This document shows, one piece after another, positions 1-10,162 of a stretch of DNA of 64,000 bases. This DNA comes from Pseudarthrobacter oxydans. GTDB taxonomy: Bacteria; Actinomycetota; Actinomycetes; Actinomycetales; Micrococcaceae. Both the position numbers and the translations under genes were made by a program. Position 1 is the stretch's first letter. The number at the start of each line of letters is the position of its first letter. A model generated the notes under the pieces. It ran no database searches. It had not been told where the DNA came from and saw only the letters and a program-made list of their open reading frames with translations. The stretch lies in NCBI RefSeq assembly GCF_013314975.1, contig NZ_JABTYH010000006.1, forward strand, positions 99,952-163,951, read 5' to 3'.

Positions 1-1041
<1,041 letters not shown>

Positions 1042-1044
<3 letters not shown>

Positions 1045-1058
1045 GAGGATTTATTCTA
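1042..1058 (-). promoter_or_regulatory. Putative -10 for leaderless ychF
   Basis: TAGAAT at 1053-1058 (minus strand) is 8 bases from the GTG at 1044. No Shine-Dalgarno is present between them and no convincing -35 is visible. Confidence 0.45.
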
Positions 1059-1143
1059 CCCGCAGCGGGCGGCCCGGGTCCGGCGCAGGCCAGGGAAAAT
1101 GTCGCTTCGGCAAAATGTCACAGCCCCGTGCGACAGTGAGGGC

Positions 1144-2385
1144 ATGGATGGTTTCGCCTTGATTCTTGCTTTGTTCATGCTGCTGCTGGGTGCCTTTGCG
1201 GGTGCTGCCGCCGTGTTCTTCGTGCTGCGGAAAAACACCCGCGGCCTGGAAGAGGACTTCGATGCCGTGTCGTCACGGCTTTCGGAGGTCAGCGCGCAGT
1301 TTGCCGCGGCCGACGCCGAGCGAAGGCTTTTGGCGGCACAGAACCGCGAGCTGGGTGAGGCCCGGACGCAGGACGGCAGCGTTCTGCGCGCACTTGCCCC
1401 GGTGGCGGAGAAACTGACGGCTGTCCAGCAGCAGGTGGCGCTGCTGGAACGGGACCGGGTGGAGCAGTACGGCCAGCTCGCCCAGCAACTGCAGGAGGCG
1501 CGGCTCTCCGATGAACAGCTCATCCGTTCCACCCACGCCCTGGAGTCTGCCCTGAGGTCGAACAGTGCCCGGGGCCAGTGGGGCGAAGTCCAGCTCCGCA
1601 GGGTGGTGGAGGCATCGGGAATGCTGCGGCACGTCGATTTCGTGGAGCAGGTCCACAGTGCCGGGCATGATGCGGGCGTAAGGCCGGACCTGGTGGTACA
1701 GCTGCCGGGCGAAAAGCAGCTGGTGGTGGACGCAAAAGTACCGCTCTCCTCCTACCTGGAAGCCCAGGAACTTGGTGCCGCGCAGGACCTCCGCCCTGAT
1801 TCCGGCGCCCGGCAGGCCGGACCGCTGTCCGGGAGCGACCGCCGGAACCAGCAGGCGCTGCTGGCCGCCCATGCCAAGGCACTGCGGGCACACGTTGATT
1901 CCCTGAGCAGCAAAAAGTACTGGGACATCCCGGGCAACTCCCCCGAGCTGGTGATTTGTTTCATTCCTGCCGAGTCCATCCTGGCCGCGGCGCTCATGGC
2001 CGACGCCGGGCTCCTCGACCACGCGCTGTCGAAGAACGTGGTCCTGGCGTCCCCCAGCACCCTGCTGGCGGTGCTCAAGTCCGTTGCCTTCACCTGGCGG
2101 CAGGACGTCCTCACGGACAGCGCCCGGGAGTTGTTCGAACTGGCACGGCAGCTGTACGACCGGATGGGGACCCTGGGCGAGAACGTCACCAAACTGGGCT
2201 CGTCCCTGAAATCTTCAGTGGACCGCTACAACGCCATGGTGGGGACCCTGGAAGCCCGCGTCCTTCCCACGGCCCGGAAGCTGAATTCGCTGGAGGAGTC
2301 CGGACTTGCCGCCCCTCCGGTTGTTGAGGTCACCCCGCGGGCCCTGGCGGCGCCTGAGCTGCAAAGCGACCACGAGGCAGCCTGA
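1144..2385 (+). CDS. rmuC: DNA recombination protein RmuC
   Basis: RmuC-family protein thought to limit DNA inversions and to act in recombination. The 413-residue product begins with one hydrophobic segment (about residues 3-29, ending at FVLR), then a predicted coiled coil to about residue 130. The RmuC core follows, including the conserved block VVDAKVPLSSYLEA and a C-terminal helical region. I chose the ATG at 1144 because the membrane anchor starts there and GTGAGGG lies just upstream; an in-frame ATG at 1099 would add 15 unconserved residues. Convergent with ispH, with a strong hairpin between. Confidence 0.92.
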   Translation: MDGFALILALFMLLLGAFAGAAAVFFVLRKNTRGLEEDFDAVSSRLSEVSAQFAAADAERRLLAAQNRELGEARTQDGSVLRALAPVAEKLTAVQQQVALLERDRVEQYGQLAQQLQEARLSDEQLIRSTHALESALRSNSARGQWGEVQLRRVVEASGMLRHVDFVEQVHSAGHDAGVRPDLVVQLPGEKQLVVDAKVPLSSYLEAQELGAAQDLRPDSGARQAGPLSGSDRRNQQALLAAHAKALRAHVDSLSSKKYWDIPGNSPELVICFIPAESILAAALMADAGLLDHALSKNVVLASPSTLLAVLKSVAFTWRQDVLTDSARELFELARQLYDRMGTLGENVTKLGSSLKSSVDRYNAMVGTLEARVLPTARKLNSLEESGLAAPPVVEVTPRALAAPELQSDHEAA

Positions 2386-2404
2386 CGGCAACGCCAGGAG
2401 GCAT

Positions 2405-2436
2405 AAAAAAGTGGGCCCGGCAGTTGCCGGGCCCAC
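2405..2436 (-). terminator. Intrinsic terminator downstream of ispH
   Basis: Perfect 12-bp inverted repeat (2411-2422 with 2425-2436, 2-base loop). Read on the minus strand it is followed directly by a run of six T (the A run at 2405-2410), as expected for Rho-independent termination of ispH. It may also stop convergent rmuC transcripts. Confidence 0.8.
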
Positions 2437-2482
2437 GTCCACGAAGATCAGATGCGCAGCGGCTCCGACTTGCGTGTGCCGG

Positions 2483-3562
2483 TCAGTCCCGCGAGCGGCG
2501 TCCGCCCAGGGCGCGGCTCACGTCGCCGGCCTGCTTGAGTGTTGCCCGGAGTTCCTTGGGCAGCGAGAAGAGCAGATCTTCCTCGGCGGTGACGACTTCC
2601 TCCACGGCGCCGTAGCCGTACTCGGCCAGCAGGCGCAGGACGTCCTGGACCAGGACCTCCGGGACCGATGCTCCGGATGTCACGCCGACAGTGGCGACGC
2701 CTTCAAACCAGGCTTCATCGACCTCGTTCGCGAAATCCACGCGGTAGGAAGCCTTCGCCCCGTACTCCAGTGCCACTTCCACCAGCCGGACAGAGTTGGA
2801 GGAGTTCGCTGAGCCCACCACGATCACCAGGTCTGCCTGCGGCGAGATCTTCTTGATGGCCACCTGGCGGTTGGTGGTGGCGTAGCAGATGTCGTCGCTG
2901 GGCGGATCCTGCAGGGTGGGGAACCGCTGCTTGAGCAGGCGGACCGTTTCCATGGTTTCGTCGACGCTGAGGGTGGTCTGGGAAAGCCAGATCACCTTCT
3001 CCGGGTCCCGGACAGTAACCTTGTCCACCTCGTGCGGGCCGTTGATGATCTGGATGTGTTCCGGAGCCTCTCCCGCCGTTCCCTCGACTTCCTCATGGCC
3101 GTCGTGGCCGATCAGCAGGATGTCGAAATCGTCCTTGGCAAACCGGACGGCCTCCTTGTGGACCTTGGTCACGAGGGGGCACGTGGCGTCAATGGTGCGC
3201 AGGCCGCGGTCCTCGGCGGACTGCACCACAGCAGGCGAGACGCCGTGGGCCGAGAAGATCACCAGGGCGCCCTCGGGCACTTCGTCCGTTTCGTCGACGA
3301 AGATGGCACCCTGCTCCTCCAGGGAGCTGACCACGTGCACGTTGTGGACGATCTGCTTTCGCACGTACACCGGAGGACCGTAGTGTTCCAGGGCCTTCTC
3401 GACGGCGATGACGGCACGGTCAACGCCGGCACAGTAACCGCGGGGAGCAGCGAGCAGCACCTTCTTGGTTCCGGAGACGGGGGCTGCGGCAGCTACTTCC
3501 TCAGGTGAGCGGCGCCTACGCGGGATGGTGGGCATCGAAAGGGAAACAGCTGAGGGGGTCAT
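2483..3562 (-). CDS. ispH: 4-hydroxy-3-methylbut-2-enyl diphosphate reductase (IspH/LytB)
   Basis: Last step of the MEP isoprenoid pathway: reduces HMBPP to IPP and DMAPP using a [4Fe-4S] cluster. The 359-residue product carries the three cluster cysteines in their conserved settings: [10 protein letters not shown] (C44), [11 protein letters not shown] (C128) and [11 protein letters not shown] (C226). It also has the substrate-binding SSNSVRL block near residue 256. An N-terminal extension of about 30 residues precedes the core; internal Met10 is an alternative start. It follows the membrane-protein gene at 3572 by 9 bases, with GGAG overlapping that gene's end, so the two are probably co-transcribed. 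Confidence 0.97.
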   Translation of the reverse strand: MTPSAVSLSMPTIPRRRRSPEEVAAAAPVSGTKKVLLAAPRGYCAGVDRAVIAVEKALEHYGPPVYVRKQIVHNVHVVSSLEEQGAIFVDETDEVPEGALVIFSAHGVSPAVVQSAEDRGLRTIDATCPLVTKVHKEAVRFAKDDFDILLIGHDGHEEVEGTAGEAPEHIQIINGPHEVDKVTVRDPEKVIWLSQTTLSVDETMETVRLLKQRFPTLQDPPSDDICYATTNRQVAIKKISPQADLVIVVGSANSSNSVRLVEVALEYGAKASYRVDFANEVDEAWFEGVATVGVTSGASVPEVLVQDVLRLLAEYGYGAVEEVVTAEEDLLFSLPKELRATLKQAGDVSRALGGRRSRD

Positions 3563-3571
3563 TACTCCATG

Positions 3572-4423
3572 CTACCGGCTTGCCCGGCCCCGCCTTCGCG
3601 TGGCGAACCCGGCCACCAGGGCCAGGAGCAACAGCGCACCGCCGCCAGCGGCCGCTGCCATGGTCCAGGCCCGGAAATCTGCTGCGGACGCCGCCACCAG
3701 CTCATCCCTGAACATGTTGGCAACCTCATTTCCGCTGTCCGCGGACACCGCGGCAGCGGAGGCAATCCCTGAAGCGAGGGTCCACGCAGCCGCCAGCAGC
3801 AACGCGCCTGCTCCCGCGCCGGCAACCACTGTCCAGCGCCGGTTCGCCGCCACCAGGGCCAGGAGCAGCGCGATCGCCGAGCCTCCGGCCAGAAGATATC
3901 CGGCGGGGGCATACGTGGTGAGCCTCTCGGTCCATTCCCTGTGTTCAGGCTGGCCCACATTGATGAGGGTCTGGTCCGGCGGGTCCAGGGGCAACCCCGT
4001 GGTCCGTGCGATCTCCCCGGCGCCCAGCGACACCAAGGGAGCGACGTCAAGGGTGAGGGACGACGCAGGGGCTGATCCGCCGTCGTCCGCCGCCGGGCTG
4101 GCGAAGCTGAGCCGGTGGCTCCTGCGCAGCGTTTCCTCCCATGCATCGGGATACTCCGGCAGGGCGGTCAGTGCCGACGCGGCGTCCTCCAGCACCGGCT
4201 GGATAAGGTCCGAAAGGACACCGGGTACGGCACTGGTGTCGATGGTTGCCACCGCTGCCGCAGCCAGCTGCTGCTGGAACCCCGGGTCCCTTCCGAGCGG
4301 AGCTGCCAGCTCAACGAAGCCCTGCTCCTGCACGATGTTGCGGTCCAGCCAGACGGCGGGGACTGCGACGGCGGCCAGCAGCACTGCCAGCACGGTTGCG
4401 GCAGCGGAAACAAAACTTCGCAC
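3572..4423 (-). CDS. Conserved membrane protein upstream of ispH
   Basis: No named family recognised. The 283-residue product has one N-terminal membrane segment, a roughly 150-residue extracytoplasmic domain rich in Ala, Leu and Pro, and two C-terminal membrane segments (AGYLLAGGSAIALLLALVA and the final ALLLLALVAGFA), ending in a basic tail. I chose GTG at 4423 because AAGGA sits 6 bases upstream. A GTG at 4453 would add 10 residues, but a TAGGAT hexamer at 4457-4462 lies only 3 bases from it and more likely sets a transcript start near 4450. Linkage to ispH is by position only; the function is unknown. Confidence 0.75.
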   Translation of the reverse strand: MRSFVSAAATVLAVLLAAVAVPAVWLDRNIVQEQGFVELAAPLGRDPGFQQQLAAAAVATIDTSAVPGVLSDLIQPVLEDAASALTALPEYPDAWEETLRRSHRLSFASPAADDGGSAPASSLTLDVAPLVSLGAGEIARTTGLPLDPPDQTLINVGQPEHREWTERLTTYAPAGYLLAGGSAIALLLALVAANRRWTVVAGAGAGALLLAAAWTLASGIASAAAVSADSGNEVANMFRDELVAASAADFRAWTMAAAAGGGALLLLALVAGFATRRRGRASR

Positions 4424-4456
4424 GGAGGATCCTTCATGTTGGGCGGGGGTCACCCC

Positions 4457-4462
4457 ATCCTA
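4457..4462 (-). promoter_or_regulatory. Putative -10 of the membrane protein-ispH operon
   Basis: TAGGAT on the minus strand would place the transcript start near 4450, giving a leader of about 26 bases to the GTG at 4423. Confidence 0.35.
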
Positions 4463-4600
4463 GGCGGGGCCCGGGCGGCATCCTTGTCAGTCCTTGGTGG
4501 TAGAGCTTATGGATAAGGTTGAATGACCGCCGGACACAACCAGCCGCCCAACGGACGAAGGACCCCATGCCCGCAGCTACAGCCCGCCACGAGCGCCCGC

Positions 4601-5935
4601 ATGTCTGAACAGGCGTCGCTTCCGGTCCCCGGCCAGCAGCTCGAGGCGCCCACCACCCTGCCTGCCACTGCTGCCGAAACCAGCCCGGACAACCCATGGC
4701 CGCTCCAGGTGCTGTCACAGAAGCTCAAAGCCCATATAGACCGGACGCCGTCTGCGTGGGTTGAAGGGCAGGTTATTGAGCTGAACCGCCGGGGCACCAA
4801 CGCCTACCTCACCCTGAGGGATGTCGACGCCGAGGTCTCGCTGCCTGCCTCCGTGTGGACCAAGGTGCTGGAACGCCAGAACCTGCCGCTGGAGCGGGGC
4901 TCGCGCGTGGTTGCCCTGCTGAAGCCGGAGTTCTGGCTCAAGACCGGCCGGCTGAACATGCTGGTCAGGGACATCAGGCCGGTGGGCCTGGGCGATCTCC
5001 TGGCCCGGATAGAGAGGCTGCGCCAGGCGCTCTCCGCCGAAGGGCTCTTCGCGGACTCCCGCAAGAAGCCCCTGCCCCTGCTGCCGCACCGCATCGGCCT
5101 CATCACCGGCCGTGATTCCGACGCCAAGAAGGACATCCTGCGCAACGCGGCCCTGCGCTGGCCGGCAGTCGAGTTTGAAATCCGGGAGGTGGCCGTGCAG
5201 GGGAACACCGCGGTGGCCCAGGTGGTCCGGGCCCTCCGCGACCTGGACGCCCTGCCCGAGGTGGACGTCATCGTCATCGCCCGCGGCGGCGGCGCCCTGG
5301 AAGACCTCCTGCCCTTCAACAGCGAGGAACTGATCCGTGCCGTGGCCGCCGCCGCCACCCCGGTGGTCAGCGCCATCGGCCACGAGGCTGACCGGCCGCT
5401 GCTGGACGACGTCGCGGACCTGCGGGCTTCCACACCCACGGACGCCGCCAAGCGGATTGTCCCGGAGGTGTCCGAGGAACTGGCAGGGGTGCGCCAGGCA
5501 CGGGTGCAGCTGCGCCGGTGCATGGAACGGCTGGTGGACAGGGAAACGGACCGCCTGGCGTCCCTCCATTCACGGCCCGTGCTGGCAGCGCCGGAAGGCC
5601 TCGTGACCATCCGCTCCGAGGAAATTGAGAGGCTGCTCCGGAGGTCCTCCGCCGCCGTCAGCTCCTCCGTGGTCCGCGCGGCCGACCAGCTGGAGCACTT
5701 GAAAGCCCAGGTGCGTGCGCTGTCACCGCAGAAGACGCTGGACCGGGGGTACGCCGTCGTCGAACTCGCCGGAAAGCGGGCGGAAGCCGGCACCGCCGGC
5801 CACGCCGTGGTGCGCCGCCCGGCCGAGGCTCCGGCCGGCTCGCCCCTGTCCATCCGCGTGGCCGAAGGCCGCTTCGGCGCAACCTCCACCGGGTTACTCG
5901 AACAGCCCCTTACCGAAACCGGAGAATCTGAATGA
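4601..5935 (+). CDS. xseA: Exodeoxyribonuclease VII large subunit
   Basis: Large subunit of the single-strand-specific exonuclease VII, active in repair and recombination with XseB. The 444-residue product has an N-terminal OB-fold region (PWPLQVLSQKLK, SAWVEGQVIELNRRGTNAYLTL) and the catalytic core with GRDSDAKKDI, IARGGGALEDLLPFN and GHEADRPLLDDVADLRASTPTDAAK. A long coiled-coil segment then leads to the C-terminal DRGYAVV motif. The start is uncertain: ATG 4601 removes a basic, unconserved 26-residue leader, while ATG 4523 has AAGG nearby. It overlaps xseB by four bases (ATGA), indicating translational coupling. Confidence 0.95.
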   Translation: MSEQASLPVPGQQLEAPTTLPATAAETSPDNPWPLQVLSQKLKAHIDRTPSAWVEGQVIELNRRGTNAYLTLRDVDAEVSLPASVWTKVLERQNLPLERGSRVVALLKPEFWLKTGRLNMLVRDIRPVGLGDLLARIERLRQALSAEGLFADSRKKPLPLLPHRIGLITGRDSDAKKDILRNAALRWPAVEFEIREVAVQGNTAVAQVVRALRDLDALPEVDVIVIARGGGALEDLLPFNSEELIRAVAAAATPVVSAIGHEADRPLLDDVADLRASTPTDAAKRIVPEVSEELAGVRQARVQLRRCMERLVDRETDRLASLHSRPVLAAPEGLVTIRSEEIERLLRRSSAAVSSSVVRAADQLEHLKAQVRALSPQKTLDRGYAVVELAGKRAEAGTAGHAVVRRPAEAPAGSPLSIRVAEGRFGATSTGLLEQPLTETGESE

Positions 5936-6150
5936 CTGAGCAGAAACCAGCGGCCGACATCCAGGCACTGAGCTATGAGGAAGCCCGTGAACAGCTCATC
6001 GCTGTGGTGGGAAAGCTTGAGGCCGGCGGCGCCAGCCTTGAAGAATCCCTGGCCCTGTGGGAACGCGGCGAGGCCCTGGCCGCACGGTGCGAGGAATGGC
6101 TGGAGGGCGCCCGGAAGCGGCTGGCAGCTGCCCGCGACCAGCCGCTCTAG
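5932..6150 (+). CDS. xseB: Exodeoxyribonuclease VII small subunit
   Basis: Small helical subunit that assembles on the XseA coiled coil. The 72 residues match the normal family size and contain the typical LSYEEAREQLIAVVGKLE and GGASLEESLALWERGEAL pattern. The start overlaps the xseA stop by four bases. Confidence 0.95.
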   Translation: MTEQKPAADIQALSYEEAREQLIAVVGKLEAGGASLEESLALWERGEALAARCEEWLEGARKRLAAARDQPL

Positions 6151-6178
6151 GCCCGCAGCCGCAGGCTGAAGGGAAGCG

Positions 6179-7033
6179 TCAGGACCGCACTACCAGCTCG
6201 CGTTCCAGGGCGACATCGAACTCCGCCTTGGGCCACTGAAGGTCCATTCCGTTCAGCGCACCCAGCAGCAGCTGCTGCACGGCGATCCGGGCAAACCACT
6301 TCTTGTTGGCCGGGACCACATGCCAGGGCGCGTTCGCGGTGTTGGTTTCATCAATGGCTGCCTGGTAGGCACTCATGTAGTCCTCCCAGAAAGCCCGCTC
6401 GTCGAGGTCGCCGCGGCTGTATTTCCAGTGCTTGGCCGGGTTGTCCAGCCGTGCCAGCAGCCGCTCCTTCTGCTCGTCTCCACTGATGTGGAGCATCACC
6501 TTGACCACCGTGGTTCCGGAGCCGCTGAGCCTGGCCTCGAACTCGTTGATGGCCACGTACCGCCGCTTGATCTCCTCCGGGCTGGCCCAGCGGTGGACGC
6601 GGTGGATCAGGACATCCTCATAGTGCGAACGGTCGAACACCCCCACCATCCCGGCGGCGGGTACTTCCTTTTCGATCCGCCACAGGAAGTCGTAGGATTT
6701 CTCCTCATCCGTGGGAGCCTTGAAGGCCTTGAACTGCACACCTTGGGGATCCATGGCGGCCATTACATGGTTGACGATGCCGCCCTTGCCCGCGGTGTCC
6801 ATGGCCTGGAGGATCAGCAGGATGCGCTTGCGCCCGCCGAACCGGGACTCGGCGAACAGCTTTTCCTGCAGTTCCGCCAGCCCGTCGTCGAGTTCCGCCA
6901 GCAGGGCCTGGCCGTCCTCCTTGGTGCCCTTGAAGCCCGGCGTGGAATCGGGGTCCACGTCGGCCAGGGAAAAACCCTTTCCTGCCCGCAGGGTCTCAGA
7001 GGGGTGCTGGTCAAAGCCTGGGGCGCCGGACAT
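6179..7033 (-). CDS. PPK2-family polyphosphate kinase
   Basis: Polyphosphate:nucleotide phosphotransferase of the PPK2 family, which regenerates NTPs/NDPs from polyphosphate or the reverse. The 284-residue single-domain product has the Walker A-like AMDTAGKGGIVNHVM, the Walker B-like GVFDRSHYEDVLIHRVH, a lid segment with EEIKRRYVAINEFE, and the late KHWKYSRGDLDERAFWEDY. I chose ATG 7033 because GAAAGGA precedes it; the frame stays open to 7081 but those residues look untranslated. The nucleotide preference (AMP, ADP or GDP) cannot be fixed from sequence alone; this length and motif set resemble AMP/ADP-phosphorylating members. Convergent with xseB, 28 bases apart. Confidence 0.9.
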   Translation of the reverse strand: MSGAPGFDQHPSETLRAGKGFSLADVDPDSTPGFKGTKEDGQALLAELDDGLAELQEKLFAESRFGGRKRILLILQAMDTAGKGGIVNHVMAAMDPQGVQFKAFKAPTDEEKSYDFLWRIEKEVPAAGMVGVFDRSHYEDVLIHRVHRWASPEEIKRRYVAINEFEARLSGSGTTVVKVMLHISGDEQKERLLARLDNPAKHWKYSRGDLDERAFWEDYMSAYQAAIDETNTANAPWHVVPANKKWFARIAVQQLLLGALNGMDLQWPKAEFDVALERELVVRS

Positions 7034-7084
7034 GGGAAATCCTTTCGCGAAGTTCCACGGGACCGAAGCGCCCGTGAACACAGG

Positions 7085-8305
7085 CTAGTTGCCCTGATAC
7101 CTGCTGAGGAAGTCCCCCATCCGCCCCACCGCTTCTTCGATGTCCTTGACGTTGGGCAGGGTGACCATGCGGAAGTGGTCCGGACGGACCCAGTTGAACG
7201 CCCTGCCATGGGACACCAGGATTTTTTGTTCCCGGAGCAGGTCCAGGACAAACTTCTCGTCGTCGCGGATGTGGTAGACCTCGGGGTCCAGTTTGGGGAA
7301 AAGGTAGAGCGCACCGCGGGCCTGCTGGGTGCTCACGCCGGGGATGGCGTTGAGCATGTCGTAGGCCTTGTTGCGCTGCTCCAGCAGCCGCCCGCCGGGC
7401 AGGATCAGGTCGTTGATGCTCTGGTACCCGCCCAGCGCCGTCTGGATGGCATGCTGGGCCGGAACGTTGGCACACAGGCGCATGTTGGCCAGCAGGCTGA
7501 TGCCTTCAAGGTAGTCCGCCGCGTCCTTCTTGGGGCCGGAGATGGCCATCCAGCCGGCCCGGTAGCCGCATACCCGGTACGCCTTGGACAGGCCACTGAA
7601 CGTCAGGCAGAGGACGTCGTCGCCGGTCAGTTTGGCCAGGTTGATGTGGACGGCGTCCTCGTACAGGATCTTTTCGTAGATCTCGTCGGCAAAGACCACC
7701 AGGCCGTGCTTCTCGGCGAGGGCGACGATCTTCTTCAGCGTCTCTTCCGGGTAGACCGCGCCGGTGGGGTTGTTTGGATTGATGACCACGATTCCCTTGG
7801 TGCGGGGCGTGATCTTGGCTTCCATGTCTTCCAGGTCCGGCTGCCAGCCCGTTTCCTCGTCGCAGAGGTAGTGGACGGGCCTGCCGCCGGCCAGCGCCAC
7901 GGAAGCGGTCCACAGCGGGTAGTCCGGGGTGGGGATCAGGACCTCGTCACCGTCGTTGAGCAGGGCCATCAGGGACATGGTGATGAGTTCGCTCACGCCA
8001 TTGCCCAGGTAGATGTCATCCACGTGGATGTTCTGGATGTCCCGGGTCTGGTAGTACTGCGAGACAGCGGTCCGTGCGGAGAAGATGCCCCGGGAATCGC
8101 TGTAGCCCTGGGCGTGCGGCAGGTGGCGGATCATGTCCACGAGGATGGCGTCCGGCGCTTCAAAGCCAAACGGCGCGGGATTTCCGATGTTCAGCTTGAG
8201 GATACGGTGCCCCTCCGCTTCCATCTGCTGGGCAGCCTGGAGGATCGGTCCACGGATGTCGTAGAGGACGTTGTTGAGCTTGGTGGACTGCCTGAATTCT
8301 GCCAT
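7085..8305 (-). CDS. alaA: AlaA-like PLP-dependent aminotransferase
   Basis: Fold-type I class I/II aminotransferase, closest in my recognition to E. coli AlaA/YfbQ (glutamate-pyruvate transaminase). The 406-residue product starts with LNNVLYDIRGPILQAAQ, has the substrate-pocket KLNIGNPAPFGFE, NPNNPTGAVYP, ADEIYEKILY, and the PLP lysine in FSGLSKAYRVCGYRAGW. A C-terminal FRMVTLPN provides the carboxylate-binding Arg. Role: alanine synthesis from pyruvate and glutamate. The start has no clear Shine-Dalgarno; GAGGG abuts the ATG and CATATT lies 6 bases upstream, so it may be near-leaderless. Confidence 0.88.
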   Translation of the reverse strand: MAEFRQSTKLNNVLYDIRGPILQAAQQMEAEGHRILKLNIGNPAPFGFEAPDAILVDMIRHLPHAQGYSDSRGIFSARTAVSQYYQTRDIQNIHVDDIYLGNGVSELITMSLMALLNDGDEVLIPTPDYPLWTASVALAGGRPVHYLCDEETGWQPDLEDMEAKITPRTKGIVVINPNNPTGAVYPEETLKKIVALAEKHGLVVFADEIYEKILYEDAVHINLAKLTGDDVLCLTFSGLSKAYRVCGYRAGWMAISGPKKDAADYLEGISLLANMRLCANVPAQHAIQTALGGYQSINDLILPGGRLLEQRNKAYDMLNAIPGVSTQQARGALYLFPKLDPEVYHIRDDEKFVLDLLREQKILVSHGRAFNWVRPDHFRMVTLPNVKDIEEAVGRMGDFLSRYQGN

Positions 8306-8383
8306 CCCTCAAATATGCCACAGGAAGGATGGACGGCCGTTGAGACGTCAGCCACAGGGTGCGCGCGCCGCCGCCCGGAACGG

Positions 8384-8429
8384 ACGACGGCGGCTGCCGG
8401 ACTTCTGGAAGTCCGGCAGCCGCCGTCGT
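8384..8429 (-). terminator. Long perfect hairpin after the ABC importer operon
   Basis: 22-bp perfect inverted repeat (8384-8405 with 8408-8429) and a 2-base loop, lying just after the stop of the binding-protein gene at 8457. No T-run follows on the minus strand, so the terminator function is inferred from position and stem strength. Confidence 0.55.
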
Positions 8430-8456
8430 ACTGCTTAGGCGGTCAGGAAGGAAGTC

Positions 8457-9419
8457 CTACTTGACGATGCCCTTTTCCTTGAGCCACGCGTCCGCCGCTT
8501 CCTTGGCCCCCTGCTTCTGGCTGCCGCTGACGGCACGGTTCAGGTTGATGAGGTCCTCGGTGGTCAGGATGCGGGACACCGAGTTGAGGGCCTCCTTGGC
8601 CGTGTCGGTCATCTTCGCCTCGTTGTACAGCGGAACCACCTGCTGGGCGATGAAGTTGTTCTTGGGGTCCTCAAGGACCACAAGATCGTTGTCGGCGATG
8701 GACGGGGTTGTGGTGTAGATGTCGGCCACCTGCACCTGGTCCTCCAGGAGCGCCTTGAGCGTCACGGGACCGCCGCCGTCACTGAACGGTTCCAGTTTCT
8801 TCGGCTCGCAGTTGTAGTTTTCCTTCAGGCCGGGCAGCCCGTAGGCGCGCTCGGCGAAGGTGGCGGGTGCGCCCACCACGATCTCGCTGCACACCTTGGC
8901 CAGGTCCTCGAGGGACTTCAGCTGGTACTTTTCGGCCGTGGCCTTGGTGACCACCATGGCGTCCTTGTTCTCGGCCTTGGAGGGTTCCAGGACCGCGAGT
9001 CCGTCCGGCAGCTTGTCCGGCAGGGCCGCGGCGATGTCGTCCGCTGACTCCTCGGACGCTTCCTTGTCCACGTGCAGCAGGAGGTTGCCCGTGTAGTCCG
9101 GAACCACGTCCACCGATCCGTCCTGCACGGCCTTGATGTATACCTCGCGGGAGCCGATGTTCGGCTTGGTGGTGGCGGTGATGCCGGCGGCGGTCAGGGC
9201 TCCTGCGTAGAGTTCCGCCACGATCTGGCTTTCCGGGAAGTCAGCCGAGCCGACAACGAGGGATGTTGCTTCCCCGGACGCTGCCCCGCTGGTGGCCGGC
9301 GCGTTGCTCAGCGGATCGGAGGATCCTCCGCACGCGGACAGTGCCATGGCCAGGCCGAGCCCGGCGGCGAGGCCGCTGAAGGCCCGCCTGCCGAGGTGGT
9401 GTGGACGGCTTTCTTTCAT
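8457..9419 (-). CDS. Osmoprotectant ABC transporter, substrate-binding lipoprotein
   Basis: OpuAC/ProX-type extracytoplasmic binding protein for quaternary-ammonium compounds such as glycine betaine or choline. Of 320 residues, the first 30 form a lipoprotein signal with twin basic residues (GRRAF) and lipobox LSAC (lipidated Cys30). The mature domain shows the type II periplasmic fold pattern: VVGSADFPESQIVAELYAGAL, GSREVYIKAVQDGSVDVVPDYTG and VGAPATFAERAYG. It is the last gene of a four-gene operon and overlaps the upstream permease by four bases. The actual ligand is not determined. Confidence 0.92.
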   Translation of the reverse strand: MKESRPHHLGRRAFSGLAAGLGLAMALSACGGSSDPLSNAPATSGAASGEATSLVVGSADFPESQIVAELYAGALTAAGITATTKPNIGSREVYIKAVQDGSVDVVPDYTGNLLLHVDKEASEESADDIAAALPDKLPDGLAVLEPSKAENKDAMVVTKATAEKYQLKSLEDLAKVCSEIVVGAPATFAERAYGLPGLKENYNCEPKKLEPFSDGGGPVTLKALLEDQVQVADIYTTTPSIADNDLVVLEDPKNNFIAQQVVPLYNEAKMTDTAKEALNSVSRILTTEDLINLNRAVSGSQKQGAKEAADAWLKEKGIVK

Positions 9420-10162
9420 GATTTACCTCCTTGTACCACAGCCTCCGTCAGGACGGGGTCTGTGAGATCGGCCGCAGCCTGCTGGCTGCGGCGGGACTGG
9501 CCAGAGGCGCCTGTTGCCAGGAACAGCTTCTGGAAAAGGGACAGGACGAGGTCGACGGCGATGGCGAGCGCTGCGATGAGCAGGGACCCACCGAGCATCT
9601 GCGGGAAGTCGCTGAGGACCAGGCCGTCGAAAAGGTAGCGGCCCAGGCCGCCCAGATTGATGTAGGCCACCACGGAGACGGTGGCGATGACCTGCAGCAC
9701 GCCGGTCCGGAAGCCGCCAAACATGACGGTCAGGGCGTTGGGCAGCTCTGCCCGGAACAGGACCTGCAGTTCGGTCATGCCCATGGCGCGGGCGGCATCC
9801 ACCACGTTGCGGTCCACGCTGGAAATTCCGGCATAGGTGCCGGCCAGCAGCGGGGGGACCGTGAGGATGACGAGCGCCCAGATGGGCGGCATCAGTCCGA
9901 TCCCGGCGAGCAGTACAAAGAGGGTCAGCAGCCCCAGGGTGGGCAGGGCGCGCAGCGCACCGGCCAGCGCCACGACGGCCACCCTTCCCCTGCCCGTGTG
10001 GCCGACGTACAGGCCGACGGGAACGGCAATGGCAACTGCAATCAGCATGACCAGGCCGGTGTACTGGAGATGCTCACCCAGCCGGGCGGGAATGCCTGCC
10101 GCGCCGGTCCAGTGCAGCGGATCGGCCAGCCAGGCGAAGGTGTCGGAGAAAACATTGCTCAT
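9416..10162 (-). CDS. Osmoprotectant ABC transporter permease (OpuC-type, second)
   Basis: Inner-membrane permease subunit of a binding-protein-dependent importer (MetI-like fold). The 248 residues hold about six membrane segments and the EAA-loop region VVDAARAMGMTELQVLFRAELPNALTVMFGGFR that contacts the ATPase. It overlaps both neighbours by four bases (ATGA junctions), consistent with coupled translation. The two permeases are distinct, as in the OpuB/OpuC layout, giving a heterodimeric membrane channel. Confidence 0.92.
   Translation of the reverse strand: MSNVFSDTFAWLADPLHWTGAAGIPARLGEHLQYTGLVMLIAVAIAVPVGLYVGHTGRGRVAVVALAGALRALPTLGLLTLFVLLAGIGLMPPIWALVILTVPPLLAGTYAGISSVDRNVVDAARAMGMTELQVLFRAELPNALTVMFGGFRTGVLQVIATVSVVAYINLGGLGRYLFDGLVLSDFPQMLGGSLLIAALAIAVDLVLSLFQKLFLATGASGQSRRSQQAAADLTDPVLTEAVVQGGKS

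Noticed and set aside
6320..8464. 714-codon open frame on the plus strand
   Set aside because: It is wholly antisense to the polyphosphate kinase and aminotransferase genes, both with clear catalytic motifs; long antisense frames are expected at this GC content.
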